Notes: generated by a model from the sequence alone, not told the origin. Shown: positions 1 through 7,687, counted from the first letter of the stretch. The stretch is 64,000 bases of DNA from an uncultured Enhydrobacter sp. (GCA_946222995.1 CAMIOS010000014.1:1-64000), one strand, 5' to 3'. Made by a program: numbers and translations.

Positions 1-2
1 GC

Positions 3-1319
3 TATTACTATCAAACACCCAAAAGCGTAGCAGGGCAAGCGGTTTTAGGGGCATTATCTACCATGTGCCAGCCTTATGTTAACGCCCCGTTTGAACATTC
101 ACACAACCCAGTCAGCCTATTTTTACTAACAGAACTTCCAAGCGGAGGCGGTAAAACTCAAATTAACAAATACATTTATAAGGTCATTATCGAAATAGAT
201 AGAGAATTATATGAGCAGTACCAGCAAGCAAACGACCTTTACAACAACGAATTAGCAGGGCTAAAGCCAAGAGAAAAAGCCCAGTATATTGCCGATAATC
301 CAAAACCAAAAAATCACAGTTTCACTATGGCAAGTGCGACATTGCAATATATAGCCCGCAAATTTGTTATTGAGGATAATTTAAACCTTGCTATTACAAG
401 TGGTGAGGCTGGTAAGATGATGGGAAGCCATGCTATGAAAGCTGAAAATATACACGACACTATAGGAACATTTGCAGATTTATATAGCGGGCAAAGTATT
501 GAATACAACACAAGCGGAAACCAAAAGGAAACGGGCAAAACAAAAGCATTTGATAGGCGGTTAACCATTGATATATCAGGCCAGCCCGCTATTTTGCGTG
601 ATGTAATCAACAATGAGTTATTAATGCAACAAGGATTTTTAGCGAGGTTCTTAATATCTTGTGAACCTTCATTCATTGGCAAAAGAAATTTTGATGATAT
701 CGAGCGGGAAACACAAAACGCATGGCATGACCCCGCCTTGTTGAAATTTTGGGATAGGTGCAAGGCATTTTATGACCGTGTACCAACTGACAACGGCAAA
801 GGGGCAAATGGCAAGCCCGAACGGATTAATATGCCATTGGCAGGCGGGGCAATGCGTTACTTAAATGCTTATCGCCAGCATTGCGAAAACAGACTAACCA
901 CCGATTTTAAGAACTTTCAAGAAACCGCCCAGCGATTAGCCGAAAATGCCAGCCGTATAGCAACGCTATTTGCTTATTTTGATGGCTTGCCATCGGTAAC
1001 TATTGAATACTTAGAAAAGGGCGTTTTATTAGCTGAATATGCCATTAAGGAATTGATGCGATATAACGACCAACAGCAAAGCACCCAAAAGAACGACAGC
1101 CAAAAGCTAATTGAATGGATTGTCAAAAAGTGCAAGGCAAAAGACTGTGACCGCCTCAACCGTACATATATTTCATGTAATTGCCCCGTACCTATGCAGA
1201 GCAACACAAGGTTATTACAGCAAGAATTGGATAACTTAGAGCATGCAGGCTATATCCAACAGCAACTAGACGGCAAAAAAAAGGTTATTTTGATTAATCC
1301 TAAATTGCTAAAAAAATAA
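3..1319 (+). CDS. DUF3987-type replication/primase-associated protein, 5' end outside the window
   Basis: The frame is already open at base 3 with no start codon, so this is the C-terminal part (about 438 residues) of a larger protein; the first in-window ATG (63) is internal. A phosphate-binding-loop-like SGGGKT lies at bases 141-158, after a hydrophobic strand ending LFLLTELP, which is the layout of DUF3987 proteins. These are found in prophages and genomic islands, often next to or fused with primase domains, and are thought to act in element replication. The C-terminus is lysine-rich with a winged-helix look (LLQQELDNLEHAGYIQQQ). No gene follows closely; a repeat cluster begins 16 bases after the stop. 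The family call is from recognition of the pattern only. Confidence 0.7.
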   Translation, partial: YYYQTPKSVAGQAVLGALSTMCQPYVNAPFEHSHNPVSLFLLTELPSGGGKTQINKYIYKVIIEIDRELYEQYQQANDLYNNELAGLKPREKAQYIADNPKPKNHSFTMASATLQYIARKFVIEDNLNLAITSGEAGKMMGSHAMKAENIHDTIGTFADLYSGQSIEYNTSGNQKETGKTKAFDRRLTIDISGQPAILRDVINNELLMQQGFLARFLISCEPSFIGKRNFDDIERETQNAWHDPALLKFWDRCKAFYDRVPTDNGKGANGKPERINMPLAGGAMRYLNAYRQHCENRLTTDFKNFQETAQRLAENASRIATLFAYFDGLPSVTIEYLEKGVLLAEYAIKELMRYNDQQQSTQKNDSQKLIEWIVKKCKAKDCDRLNRTYISCNCPVPMQSNTRLLQQELDNLEHAGYIQQQLDGKKKVILINPKLLKK

Positions 1320-1335
1320 CACTAGTAGAAATGCT

Positions 1336-1576
1336 ACTTAAACACCTTAAACAAGCCTTTAGCCCTTGCCAGTCATTGGCTACAGCTTAAGAAAGCCCAA
1401 ACCTTAAGCAACCTTAAATTACCTTAGATTACTTAAACTAGCCATAAAGTAAATGTGTTTAAGGTGCAATTTAAGGTACTTAAGTAAACTTAAGGTAAGG
1501 CATTTTTTGATTTAACTTAAACGTCATGCCAGTAATAGCAAGGCTTTCAAGCAAATTTAGGTCAGTTTAAGTAATT
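1336..1576. repeat. Cluster of TTAAG/CCTTAA repeats, iteron-like
   Basis: This non-coding stretch carries more than a dozen copies of a CTTAA/TTAAG core. Bases 1401-1440 form four degenerate 10-base units in tandem (ACCTTAAGCA, ACCTTAAATT, ACCTTAGATT, ACTTAAACTA). From 1457 on the motif appears in the opposite orientation (TTTAAGGT twice, then ACTTAAGT and ACTTAAGGT), so the two halves face each other. Helical-turn spacing suggests a protein-binding array, such as an iteron origin or operator set of the element, but no function is proven. Confidence 0.6.
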
Positions 1577-1641
1577 TAAGTAGGTTTTTGACTAGTAGTA
1601 AAATTTTATAACTTCTATCAACAATCAAAGGACATTTGATT

Positions 1642-1755
1642 ATGAGCAAATTTAAAAAAGTGTATAAAAATTCATGGGGCAAGTTTGAAGCCTTAAGACA
1701 ACATTTAAACGATTGGCATAGTGAGCGGGTTAAATATGGCAAGGTTAAAGAGTAG
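1642..1755 (+). CDS. Small basic protein of unknown function (37 aa)
   Basis: An ATG at 1642 with an AAAGGA ribosome-binding site nine bases upstream opens a 37-codon frame rich in lysine and aromatic residues (begins MSKFKKVYKN, ends KYGKVKE). It is followed by a GGCAGGC repeat and then a hairpin terminator, so it looks like a complete small transcription unit of the island. I recognise no family. A small DNA-binding or regulatory peptide would fit the charge, but that is speculation. Confidence 0.35.
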   Translation: MSKFKKVYKNSWGKFEALRQHLNDWHSERVKYGKVKE

Positions 1756-1779
1756 TTAGGCAGGCAAGGCGAATAAATG

Positions 1780-1810
1780 GGGTATGGTTATTCTAGCTAT
1801 GCCCTTTTTT
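1780..1810 (+). terminator. Intrinsic terminator after the small ORF
   Basis: GGGTAT at 1780-1785 pairs with ATGCCC at 1799-1804 (one G-U pair) and is followed by six T. It closes the unit containing the 37-codon ORF and is immediately followed by the ATTGTGGCAGGC repeat. Confidence 0.5.
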
Positions 1811-1826
1811 ATTGTGGCAGGCGTGA
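1811..1826 (+). repeat. Direct repeat ATTGTGGCAGGCGTGA, left copy
   Basis: This sequence follows the T-run of the upstream terminator. An almost identical copy follows the terminator of the toxin-antitoxin cassette at 2584-2599 (ATTGTGGCAGGCATGA). The two copies bracket the toxin-antitoxin unit. Confidence 0.6.
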
Positions 1827-1857
1827 CAAACCATAAAATATAGTCATATTGCCTAAA

Positions 1858-1875
1858 TGTAGTAAAAACGCTACA
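1858..1875 (+). promoter_or_regulatory. Inverted repeat, candidate autoregulatory operator of the TA operon
   Basis: TGTAG (1858-1862) and CTACA (1871-1875) form an inverted repeat 25 bases upstream of the toxin ATG, in the region where the promoter should lie. Antitoxins of this type normally repress their own operon by binding such repeats. The assignment rests on position and symmetry only. Confidence 0.4.
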
Positions 1876-1899
1876 ATATTAAAATCATAAGGGGCTAAA

Positions 1900-2235
1900 A
1901 TGACAATTTACACAATTAACCAAACAAATATATTTAGTGATTGGCTTAATGACTTAAAAGACCCTATAGGCAAGGCAGGCATAGCAATAAGAATTAAACG
2001 GGCTGAAAGTGGTAATTTTGGGGATTGTAAGCTATTACCCAGTACAGGCGGTATTTATGAAATGCGAATATTTAAGGGCAATGGCTATAGGGTATATTAC
2101 GCCCAGCAAGGCGAAACGATTTATTTATTATTGATGGGCGGGGCAAAAGACAGCCAACAAACCGACATTAACAAAGCCGTGAAATTATGGCAAACCATTC
2201 AACAGCAGGATATCGCAGACAATGACAGCAACTAA
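1900..2235 (+). CDS. higB: RelE/ParE-superfamily addiction-module toxin (HigB type, phage-derived Gp49-like)
   Basis: The 111-residue product matches the pattern of the addiction-module killer proteins: an N-terminal helix with FSDWLNDLKDPIGKAGI, the core IKRAESGNFGDCKLLPSTGGIYEMRI, and the strand GYRVYYAQQGETIYLLLMGGAK near residues 68-90. Family members are mRNA-cleaving toxins neutralised by the partner encoded just downstream. An AAGGGG ribosome-binding site precedes the ATG. The gene overlaps the antitoxin by 14 bases, in toxin-first order as in higBA systems. It is island cargo and probably a maintenance module. Whether it is active cannot be told from sequence. Confidence 0.85.
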   Translation: MTIYTINQTNIFSDWLNDLKDPIGKAGIAIRIKRAESGNFGDCKLLPSTGGIYEMRIFKGNGYRVYYAQQGETIYLLLMGGAKDSQQTDINKAVKLWQTIQQQDIADNDSN

Positions 2236-2524
2236 CCAACCTATTAAAATTAGCCGTTTTGATGTGGCAAGTTATTTAACAGATGAAGCCACCATACAAG
2301 CATATCTTAATGAAATGTTAGAGGACGGAACACCAGCCGAATTTGTGCAAGCCCTTAATGATGTAGCTAGAGCAAGAGGTATGAACGAAGTAGCCAAAGG
2401 GGCGGGCATGGGCAGAACCACGCTATATAAAACGCTACAATCTGAGAAACCACGTTTTGAAAGCCTAGCCAAAGTATTAGATAGTTTAGGCTTGCAATTA
2501 CAAGTAGTAAGTAAACACGCTTAA
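2222..2524 (+). CDS. higA: HTH addiction-module antidote protein (HigA type)
   Basis: The 100-residue product begins with the DVASYLTDEATIQAYLNEMLEDG stretch typical of this antidote family. It carries a helix-turn-helix at about residues 53-80 (MNEVAKGAGMGRTTLYKTLQ) and ends with LGLQLQVVSK. It should bind and neutralise the toxin encoded upstream and repress the shared promoter, probably at the TGTAG/CTACA repeat. The start lies inside the toxin gene, implying translational coupling. A strong hairpin terminator follows 27 bases after the stop. Confidence 0.85.
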   Translation: MTATNQPIKISRFDVASYLTDEATIQAYLNEMLEDGTPAEFVQALNDVARARGMNEVAKGAGMGRTTLYKTLQSEKPRFESLAKVLDSLGLQLQVVSKHA

Positions 2525-2551
2525 ATATATCTAATAGGGTAAATAATTACA

Positions 2552-2582
2552 GGGTATCGTAGATTTTACGATACCCCTTTTT
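2552..2582 (+). terminator. Strong intrinsic terminator of the toxin-antitoxin operon
   Basis: GGGTATCGTA and TACGATACCC form a perfect 10-base-pair stem with a five-base loop (2552-2576), followed by C then five T. The second ATTGTGGCAGGC repeat begins directly after it. Confidence 0.85.
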
Positions 2583-2583
2583 C

Positions 2584-2599
2584 ATTGTGGCAGGCATGA
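2584..2599 (+). repeat. Direct repeat ATTGTGGCAGGCATGA, right copy
   Basis: Partner of the copy at 1811-1826, again directly downstream of a terminator T-run. A shorter copy, GGCAGGCATGA, is at 3001-3011, and a one-mismatch form, GGCGGGCATGA, at 4304-4314. Confidence 0.6.
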
Positions 2600-3200
2600 A
2601 CGCACCACGCCCGCCCATATAGCCACGTTAAGCCATTGGACAGGCAAATATAGCACCCACACCACAGGCAAGCCATAGAAACCGCCCACGCCAAAAATGG
2701 CGAAAGGATATTTTGCCTTTTGTTATCAACCATAGGCGCATAGGTAGTTTTTCATAAATTTGTGAAAAACCTAACAAAGCCGAATTTTCGGTTTTGTAAA
2801 GTTACCGAACCTAAAAAATGAACACTACCGCCAACAGCAAGCCAGCAATAACAAGCCATTGGCAAAAAGTGAACAGCGAATTGAACACCTAACCGCCTAT
2901 GGTTCAATTCAAAACCGAACACCCAGCAACAGACCAGACCGCTAATTATGGGGCATTGGTGAGAACTGAACACCAAACCGAACAGCAAAGCCGAACGATA
3001 GGCAGGCATGATTGATTTTATTTATTGTCATTGGTTCGCATTTATTGGACAGGTTCGCACCAAATGAGCCGTTATTAAGTGCGAACTTCACGCCCGCCCA
3101 AAATATTTTTTTATACTGGACAACACCGCCCACAGCTCACCGCTATTAAAACGCCTAAGCCTTGCCAGTAGTGAGTTATAGCCGTATTTGATGATATACT
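2600..3200. repeat. Non-coding island stretch rich in GAAC motifs and small palindromes
   Basis: About 600 bases without a convincing gene. Between 2804 and 3095 the word GAAC or its complement occurs roughly a dozen times (TGAACAC, CCGAACA, GTGAACAG, GGTTCGCA, GTGCGAAC). Two small palindromes precede the cluster: TTTTTCA/TGAAAAA around 2748-2770 and CCGAA/TTCGG at 2780-2791. Open frames on the minus strand here are made of the repeated words (recurring VQF, VHF, VRF) and look spurious. It could be an element origin, packaging or regulatory region. Confidence 0.45.
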
Positions 3201-3228
3201 ATTGTTAAATTTGCTTAATGATTTAGAT

Positions 3229-3696
3229 ATGGGAAAACTAGCCACCACTTCAAGCCTTAGCGATTATCCAAAGATGACGATTACCAGCGTTAAGCACATG
3301 CTAGGACAAGATGCCAAAGCAATCAGCATGAACTATCAATTTAAGGGCAAGACATACGGCTATGATGTTGGAATTACCACCTCATCATGTCATTACGGTA
3401 ATTATCGCTATTGGTTTAATTGTCCTAACTGCAATAAACGAGTAGGCGTTTTGTATTGTGCAGGGCTTTATGTATGCAGGCGTTGCATTGGTGCGAACTA
3501 TGCCACCCAGTTAATGCAGCCGATTGATAAACTATTTCGCAAAGTGGCAAAGATACGCCACCGCTTAGGGTGGCCGCAAGGCATAGCAAACGGACATGGC
3601 AGCTGCCCCAAAGGTATGCACCGCAAAACCTATGATAGATTAGTCAGTGAGCATGACAAACTAGCACAGCAGATTATAGGAGTAATGAGCAAATGA
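3229..3696 (+). CDS. Zinc-ribbon protein of phage/island type, function unknown
   Basis: A 155-residue protein with a central zinc-ribbon-like cysteine set: C65-x2-C68, C77, then C83-x2-C86, within WFNCPNCNKR and YVCRRC. Proteins with this layout occur as hypothetical genes in prophages and islands. The C-terminal third is basic (KLFRKVAKIRHRLGWPQG), which would suit nucleic-acid binding. A TATACT -10-like box sits at 3195-3200, so a TTG at 3202 would lie before the likely transcript start; I therefore prefer the ATG at 3229, although its ribosome-binding site is weak. The stop overlaps the next start by four bases, so it is coupled to the two small genes downstream. Confidence 0.55.
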   Translation: MGKLATTSSLSDYPKMTITSVKHMLGQDAKAISMNYQFKGKTYGYDVGITTSSCHYGNYRYWFNCPNCNKRVGVLYCAGLYVCRRCIGANYATQLMQPIDKLFRKVAKIRHRLGWPQGIANGHGSCPKGMHRKTYDRLVSEHDKLAQQIIGVMSK

Positions 3697-3947
3697 GATT
3701 ACCCGACCTAAACGACCTTATCGCAGATTTACAGCTTGCCAAAGATATAGCGATTAGAAACGAGAACGCCAACAGCCTTGTAACTGCTACCCTAGCACAA
3801 GCTAAGTTACTTGGACTAGATAAGCCAGCGAAAGAGCCAGCGCAGCAGATTGATGTTAATGTAAGTTATGTTCAACCACTACCCGACAACCTAGCCGAAT
3901 TATCAGCCACTGAACTAGCAAAACTTTATTTTGAGGTCATGCAATGA
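3693..3947 (+). CDS. Small phage-like protein, first of a paralogous pair (terminase-small-subunit-like)
   Basis: An 84-residue protein with an N-terminal helical half carrying the pattern AKDIAIRNENANSLVTATLAQAKLLGLDK, followed by a variable tail. The word A-x-AKLLGLDK with a preceding charged helix is reminiscent of small terminase subunits of tailed phages. The next gene repeats the same pattern. Start and stop both overlap neighbours by an ATGA, so three genes are translationally coupled. At this size it may be only the oligomerisation or DNA-binding part of a terminase. The function is an inference. Confidence 0.45.
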   Translation: MRLPDLNDLIADLQLAKDIAIRNENANSLVTATLAQAKLLGLDKPAKEPAQQIDVNVSYVQPLPDNLAELSATELAKLYFEVMQ

Positions 3948-4192
3948 AACTAGATGATATTTTGCAGGAATTGGAAGCCGCTAGACAAATGGCGATTGAG
4001 GAAAGAAAGCCAGCGTCAATGATACAGGCAAGTATGGCAAAGGCTAAGTTACTTGGATTGGATAAAGGCGATACATTGACAATTAAACACAATGAGCCGC
4101 CAGTGTTCAACATTCAGCCAGTGCGACCAGTAACGCAATGGGAAAGAGATGAGTTTAGAGAGATAGCCAAAGAAGTTTTAGCAAAGGTTTAA
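3944..4192 (+). CDS. Small phage-like protein, second of a paralogous pair (terminase-small-subunit-like)
   Basis: An 82-residue paralogue of the gene just upstream: AARQMAIEERKPASMIQ then ASMAKAKLLGLDKG aligns with the first copy over about 40 residues, and the C-terminal half differs (contains VTQWERDEFREIAKEVLAKV). The two copies probably arose by tandem duplication and diverged. No large terminase, portal or capsid gene follows; the next coding region is chromosomal and on the other strand. If these are packaging proteins, the element could depend on a helper phage. Confidence 0.45.
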   Translation: MKLDDILQELEAARQMAIEERKPASMIQASMAKAKLLGLDKGDTLTIKHNEPPVFNIQPVRPVTQWERDEFREIAKEVLAKV

Positions 4193-4477
4193 CGTGTCGC
4201 TTTTTTGACTGATGAACCACTACAATAATTTAGTAGGGCATTTTTTAGACATGTTAGGCGGTAGAGTTTTCGGACAAGTTAACCCTACTTTTTGCATACG
4301 TTAGGCGGGCATGATTTTTTACCCTTGCTCACTTTTGGGCAGGGGTATTTTTTTTGATGGTTACAAAAATAATTTAGGGCAAAAAAGGGCAAAAATTTTA
4401 GAAAGTGGCAACTAAACTGGTAACTAAATTTGATAATGAAATTAAGAAACCTAGTATTTTCAAGGATTTAGGGCAAT
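4193..4477. other. Right end of the island, non-coding junction region
   Basis: About 285 AT-rich bases with no supportable gene. It contains a GGCGGGCATGA word (4304-4314) related to the island repeats, a related TTAGGCGG at about 4256, and GGGCAAAAAAGGGCAAAAA near 4376-4395. The chromosome-like sequence starts at the terminator at 4478. An attachment site should lie in this stretch, but without the left end the duplicated core cannot be identified. Confidence 0.4.
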
Positions 4478-4507
4478 AAAAAAGACTCAGTTATGAGTCT
4501 TTTTTTA
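4478..4507 (-). terminator. Intrinsic terminator downstream of the GlsB-type gene
   Basis: AAAAAAGACTCA and TGAGTCTTTTTT form a perfect 12-base-pair inverted repeat around GTTA. It is symmetrical, so it can stop transcripts from the minus-strand gene ending at 4536 and any leaving the island. Confidence 0.85.
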
Positions 4508-4535
4508 TTTTTTATCCAGTTTATTACGGTAAAAA

Positions 4536-4796
4536 TTAACCAATACGACGTTTACCTGTGATTAATTCATAAATAAATAACACGATAATGGCGCCAATAA
4601 CAGATAAAATTAAGCCAGTAAAACCGCCATTAGCATCCATGTGTAAGGCACTTGCAATAAAACCACCCACTAATGCACCCACAATACCTAGTACAATCGT
4701 TAATACCCAGCCCATCGCATCAGCGCCTGGCTTAATCGCACGAGCAATAACACCTACAATTAAACCCATTAAAATCATATACAGAAAATTCATCAT
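4536..4796 (-). CDS. GlsB/YeaQ/YmgE-family stress-response membrane protein
   Basis: An 86-residue inner-membrane protein with three hydrophobic segments. It has the family signature of transglycosylase-associated proteins: GLIVGVIARAIKPG near the N-terminus, then GWVLTIVLGIVGALVGG, and a last helix IGAIIVLFIYELITGK. E. coli relatives are induced by general or acid stress; the biochemical role is unknown. GAGGA precedes the tandem ATG ATG. It has its own terminator and is well separated from mpl (295 bases), so it is probably monocistronic. Confidence 0.85.
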   Translation of the reverse strand: MMNFLYMILMGLIVGVIARAIKPGADAMGWVLTIVLGIVGALVGGFIASALHMDANGGFTGLILSVIGAIIVLFIYELITGKRRIG

Positions 4797-5090
4797 TGTT
4801 ATATCCTCATTAGCTTTTTATATGTTTGGCATGATTGCCATCCTATATTGCTTGATGAGTTCAGTTTAGAAGGTTCATTCAATAAAATATAATGTAAGAT
4901 TGTAAGGTCTGTGTAACTTATGTAGCAGTATGACAAGATTTTATTACCAATGTAAAACTGTGTCAGTACCGCACTCTAACTGTTATTTCTGTGTATTGAG
5001 ATAATGCTTAATTAATTTATCTTAAGACATATTGTGTTGCATTAGGCTTATATATCAAGTAATAAAAGTTATAGCGTATTTAAATTTATG
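4797..5090. other. Intergenic region between mpl and the GlsB-type gene
   Basis: 294 AT-rich bases with no supportable gene or RNA. The promoter of the GlsB-type gene must lie here on the minus strand, but I could not single out convincing -35 and -10 boxes. No T-tailed hairpin was seen after mpl. Confidence 0.4.
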
Positions 5091-6515
5091 TTAGTCTTGC
5101 AATGCGGTAATTAATCGACTGTGAATGCCTTCAAAGCCACCATTTGACATAATAATTATCGCATCATTATCACCAATATTTTGTTTAAGATAATGGATGA
5201 TCTCATCAGTTGAATTCATCACTTGCTGATTTATCGCATCGCCAATGGCATCAGCAACCGACCAATCCAAATTGGCAGGCTGATACCAAACCACATGGTC
5301 AGCGATACTGGCAGATGGGGCAAGTAAGCCTTGATGTGTACCTAGTTTCATCGTATTTGAGCGTGGCTCAATCACCGCCCAAATCTTTCGATTAGGCATT
5401 GAGTTAAAACGTTTTTTTGCGCCATCAAGCGTGGTTTGTATCGCTGTCGGATGATGAGCAAAATCGTCATACACTTCAATTTTTCCATTAGTGTTGTCAA
5501 TTGTGCCAACTAACTCCATACGGCGTTTAATGCCGGCAAAATTGGATAACGCTTCGCAGGCTTTTTCGATACTTACGCCAACATTGTAGGCGGCAGCAAT
5601 CGCGACTAAACCATTATGCACACTATGTAAACCACTCATCGACCAATGAACCGTACCTTTCTCATTGTTATGTTTCACATGAAATATTGAACCATCGTAA
5701 TTTTCCAGTTGAGCTTGCCACTCCACTTGGGTATTTTCAATAGATACCCGCCAAATCGGTGTCCAGCAGCCTTTTTTAATGGTATCCTCAAGGCTATCTG
5801 TACTCGCAGGCATGATGATTTTGCCGTTTGACGGTATCATGCGTACCATGTGGTGAAATTGGGTTTGGATGGCTTCAAGGTTGGGAAAAATATCTGCATG
5901 GTCGTATTCAAGGTTATTTAAAATCGCCGTAGTGGGTCGATAATGCACAAACTTGGAGCGTTTATCAAAAAAGGCACTGTCGTATTCATCCGCTTCGATG
6001 ACAAAATAACCTTCTTGATGGTCGTCACGATTTTTACCAAGATAACTACTGTGTTTAAAGGCGTTTTTCAGCCGCCCATTTTGCGTTTCAACAAGCGGTA
6101 CACCACCAATCAAAAACCCCGTATCAATCCCTGCATATTGTAAAATCCATGCCAACATCGTGGTCGTGGTGGTTTTGCCATGGGTACCTGCGACCGCTAA
6201 TACATGACGATATTGTAAAACGTGTTCTGCGAGGAATTGAGGTCCTGAGGTATAGGGAATACGCTCATTAAGCATATATTCGACCGCTTCGATACCCCGT
6301 TTCATGGCGTTACCGACAATCACCAAATCTGGCGCAGGTTGCAAGTGGCTCGCTAAATAGCCTTGCATAATCTCGACACCCGCATCCTCAAGTTGGGTGG
6401 ACATCGGTGGATAGACATTGGCATCCGAACCTGTAACCGTGTGTCCAAGGTCACGAGCCAATAATGCCAATGAACCCATAAATGTACCGCAAATGCCAAG
6501 AATATGAATATGCAT
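5091..6515 (-). CDS. mpl: UDP-N-acetylmuramate:tripeptide ligase (murein peptide ligase)
   Basis: 474 residues, the full length for Mpl. This Mur-ligase attaches the recycled tripeptide L-Ala-gamma-D-Glu-meso-DAP to UDP-MurNAc with ATP in the cytoplasm, feeding peptidoglycan recycling. An N-terminal Rossmann start (MHIHILGICGTFMGS) is followed by the ATP loop GTHGKTTT at residues 110-117, the Mur-type EADEYDSAFFD segment at about 175-185, and a C-terminal domain containing YDDFAHHPTAI, the substrate-orienting histidine motif. It heads the minus-strand run but is separated by 72 bases from yheT, so it may have its own promoter. Confidence 0.95.
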   Translation of the reverse strand: MHIHILGICGTFMGSLALLARDLGHTVTGSDANVYPPMSTQLEDAGVEIMQGYLASHLQPAPDLVIVGNAMKRGIEAVEYMLNERIPYTSGPQFLAEHVLQYRHVLAVAGTHGKTTTTTMLAWILQYAGIDTGFLIGGVPLVETQNGRLKNAFKHSSYLGKNRDDHQEGYFVIEADEYDSAFFDKRSKFVHYRPTTAILNNLEYDHADIFPNLEAIQTQFHHMVRMIPSNGKIIMPASTDSLEDTIKKGCWTPIWRVSIENTQVEWQAQLENYDGSIFHVKHNNEKGTVHWSMSGLHSVHNGLVAIAAAYNVGVSIEKACEALSNFAGIKRRMELVGTIDNTNGKIEVYDDFAHHPTAIQTTLDGAKKRFNSMPNRKIWAVIEPRSNTMKLGTHQGLLAPSASIADHVVWYQPANLDWSVADAIGDAINQQVMNSTDEIIHYLKQNIGDNDAIIIMSNGGFEGIHSRLITALQD

Positions 6516-6587
6516 GATAACGCCTGTTAAACTAAAAGAAAATTAGCAAATATTGTAAGTTAAAATCGCTGATTTATAAATTATTTA

Positions 6588-7568
6588 TTACTGCAATAAT
6601 AACCATTCAAAAAATTTAAACGTGGTTTCTGGCAACCAGTTAATATCGAGTTTTTTATGTTGTAATCGTACAAAACCAACATGCCCACCATGTTCGCTAT
6701 ATAATAATCGCACACTGGGTGAAATATCATGGCTGGTTGCCAACATTCCCAAGAAGGGGTCGTCTTTTGCTGTGATGATTAACGTCGGTTTTTTGATGTC
6801 TTTTAATACCGGCAAGGCAGAGGCTTGAATGTAATAATTTGCCCCTGTGCCGTAGCCATGGCGAGGTGCGGTGTATAGCTCATCAAATTCATCAATGGTT
6901 TTGATATTTTTAAAAGATTGTGACAAATTGGGGTCATTAATTTTGGTAAACGCTTTGGCAAGTAGCGGTTTTAACAAATACGGTGTATAAACTCGCTTAG
7001 CAAAAAATTTGTGCATGGATTGTGCCGAAGTGGTTAAATCAACCGGCGCAGAAATAGCAACCGCTCCCACACATTGAGCTAACTCACCTGTTTCGCCCAT
7101 ATAGCGAGCCAACATATTCGCGCCTAATGATACCCCACTTGCCAAGATTTTGCTGTAGCCGTACTGCGCTTTTAATAAGCTAAAAACATAGTCAGCTTCG
7201 GCAGTATCCCCTGCATTGTAGTCAACTTCAGCCGTATTTTCGATGCCGCCACAACCACGAAAATGTACAATCACCGCATCATAACCATGTGCTTTAGCAT
7301 AATTAGCAAAGGCAATCGCGTAATGGCTTTCACTGCTACCTTCAAGTCCATGAAACATCAAGGCTAGTGGCTTTTGTGGATCGGGTTGATTATTGGCAAA
7401 TACGAAGTCATAAGCAACTTGGGTGGTGCCTGTGCTGTCAGGATGTAATTTGCGTTGGTAATCGGGTTTGGCAAGTTTAATAAATTTTGGCAAAATTGTT
7501 TGAATGTGAGGATTTGCCATAAAAAAGGGCGTGCGAAAGGGTGTTAAGGCAAGTTCTTGAAGGGTCAT
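6588..7568 (-). CDS. yheT: YheT-family alpha/beta hydrolase
   Basis: 326 residues of the YheT (UPF0017/ABHD) family, putative esterases of unknown substrate. The start FRTPFFMANPHIQTILP is diagnostic. The oxyanion region MFHGLEGSS is near residue 71, the nucleophile elbow G-V-S-L-G has Ser147, and the acidic and histidine members lie in ITAKDDPFLG and SEHGGHVGF near the C-terminus. No signal peptide is visible, so it should be cytoplasmic or peripherally membrane-bound. It stands alone between mpl and the IMPACT-family gene. Confidence 0.9.
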   Translation of the reverse strand: MTLQELALTPFRTPFFMANPHIQTILPKFIKLAKPDYQRKLHPDSTGTTQVAYDFVFANNQPDPQKPLALMFHGLEGSSESHYAIAFANYAKAHGYDAVIVHFRGCGGIENTAEVDYNAGDTAEADYVFSLLKAQYGYSKILASGVSLGANMLARYMGETGELAQCVGAVAISAPVDLTTSAQSMHKFFAKRVYTPYLLKPLLAKAFTKINDPNLSQSFKNIKTIDEFDELYTAPRHGYGTGANYYIQASALPVLKDIKKPTLIITAKDDPFLGMLATSHDISPSVRLLYSEHGGHVGFVRLQHKKLDINWLPETTFKFFEWLLLQ

Positions 7569-7687
7569 AAAGCACCTAATAATTTCTTAATAGTTTTAAT
7601 CGGTGCTATTTTACTGCTTTTAATACTATAAAAACGTATAAGATGTTAAGTTTTTTGATTTTTTTGCATTGCTAAACGCTTATTGTT

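Noticed and set aside
2752..3133. Two overlapping minus-strand frames in the island (85 and 63 codons)
   Set aside because: Their sequences are translations of the GAAC repeats (repeated VQF, VHF, VRF in two frames), with no ribosome-binding site or family match.
4402..4480. Short open frame ending GGCAATAA before the terminator, possibly a remnant integrase end
   Set aside because: Only about 25 codons, preceded by a stop, no recognisable recombinase motif.
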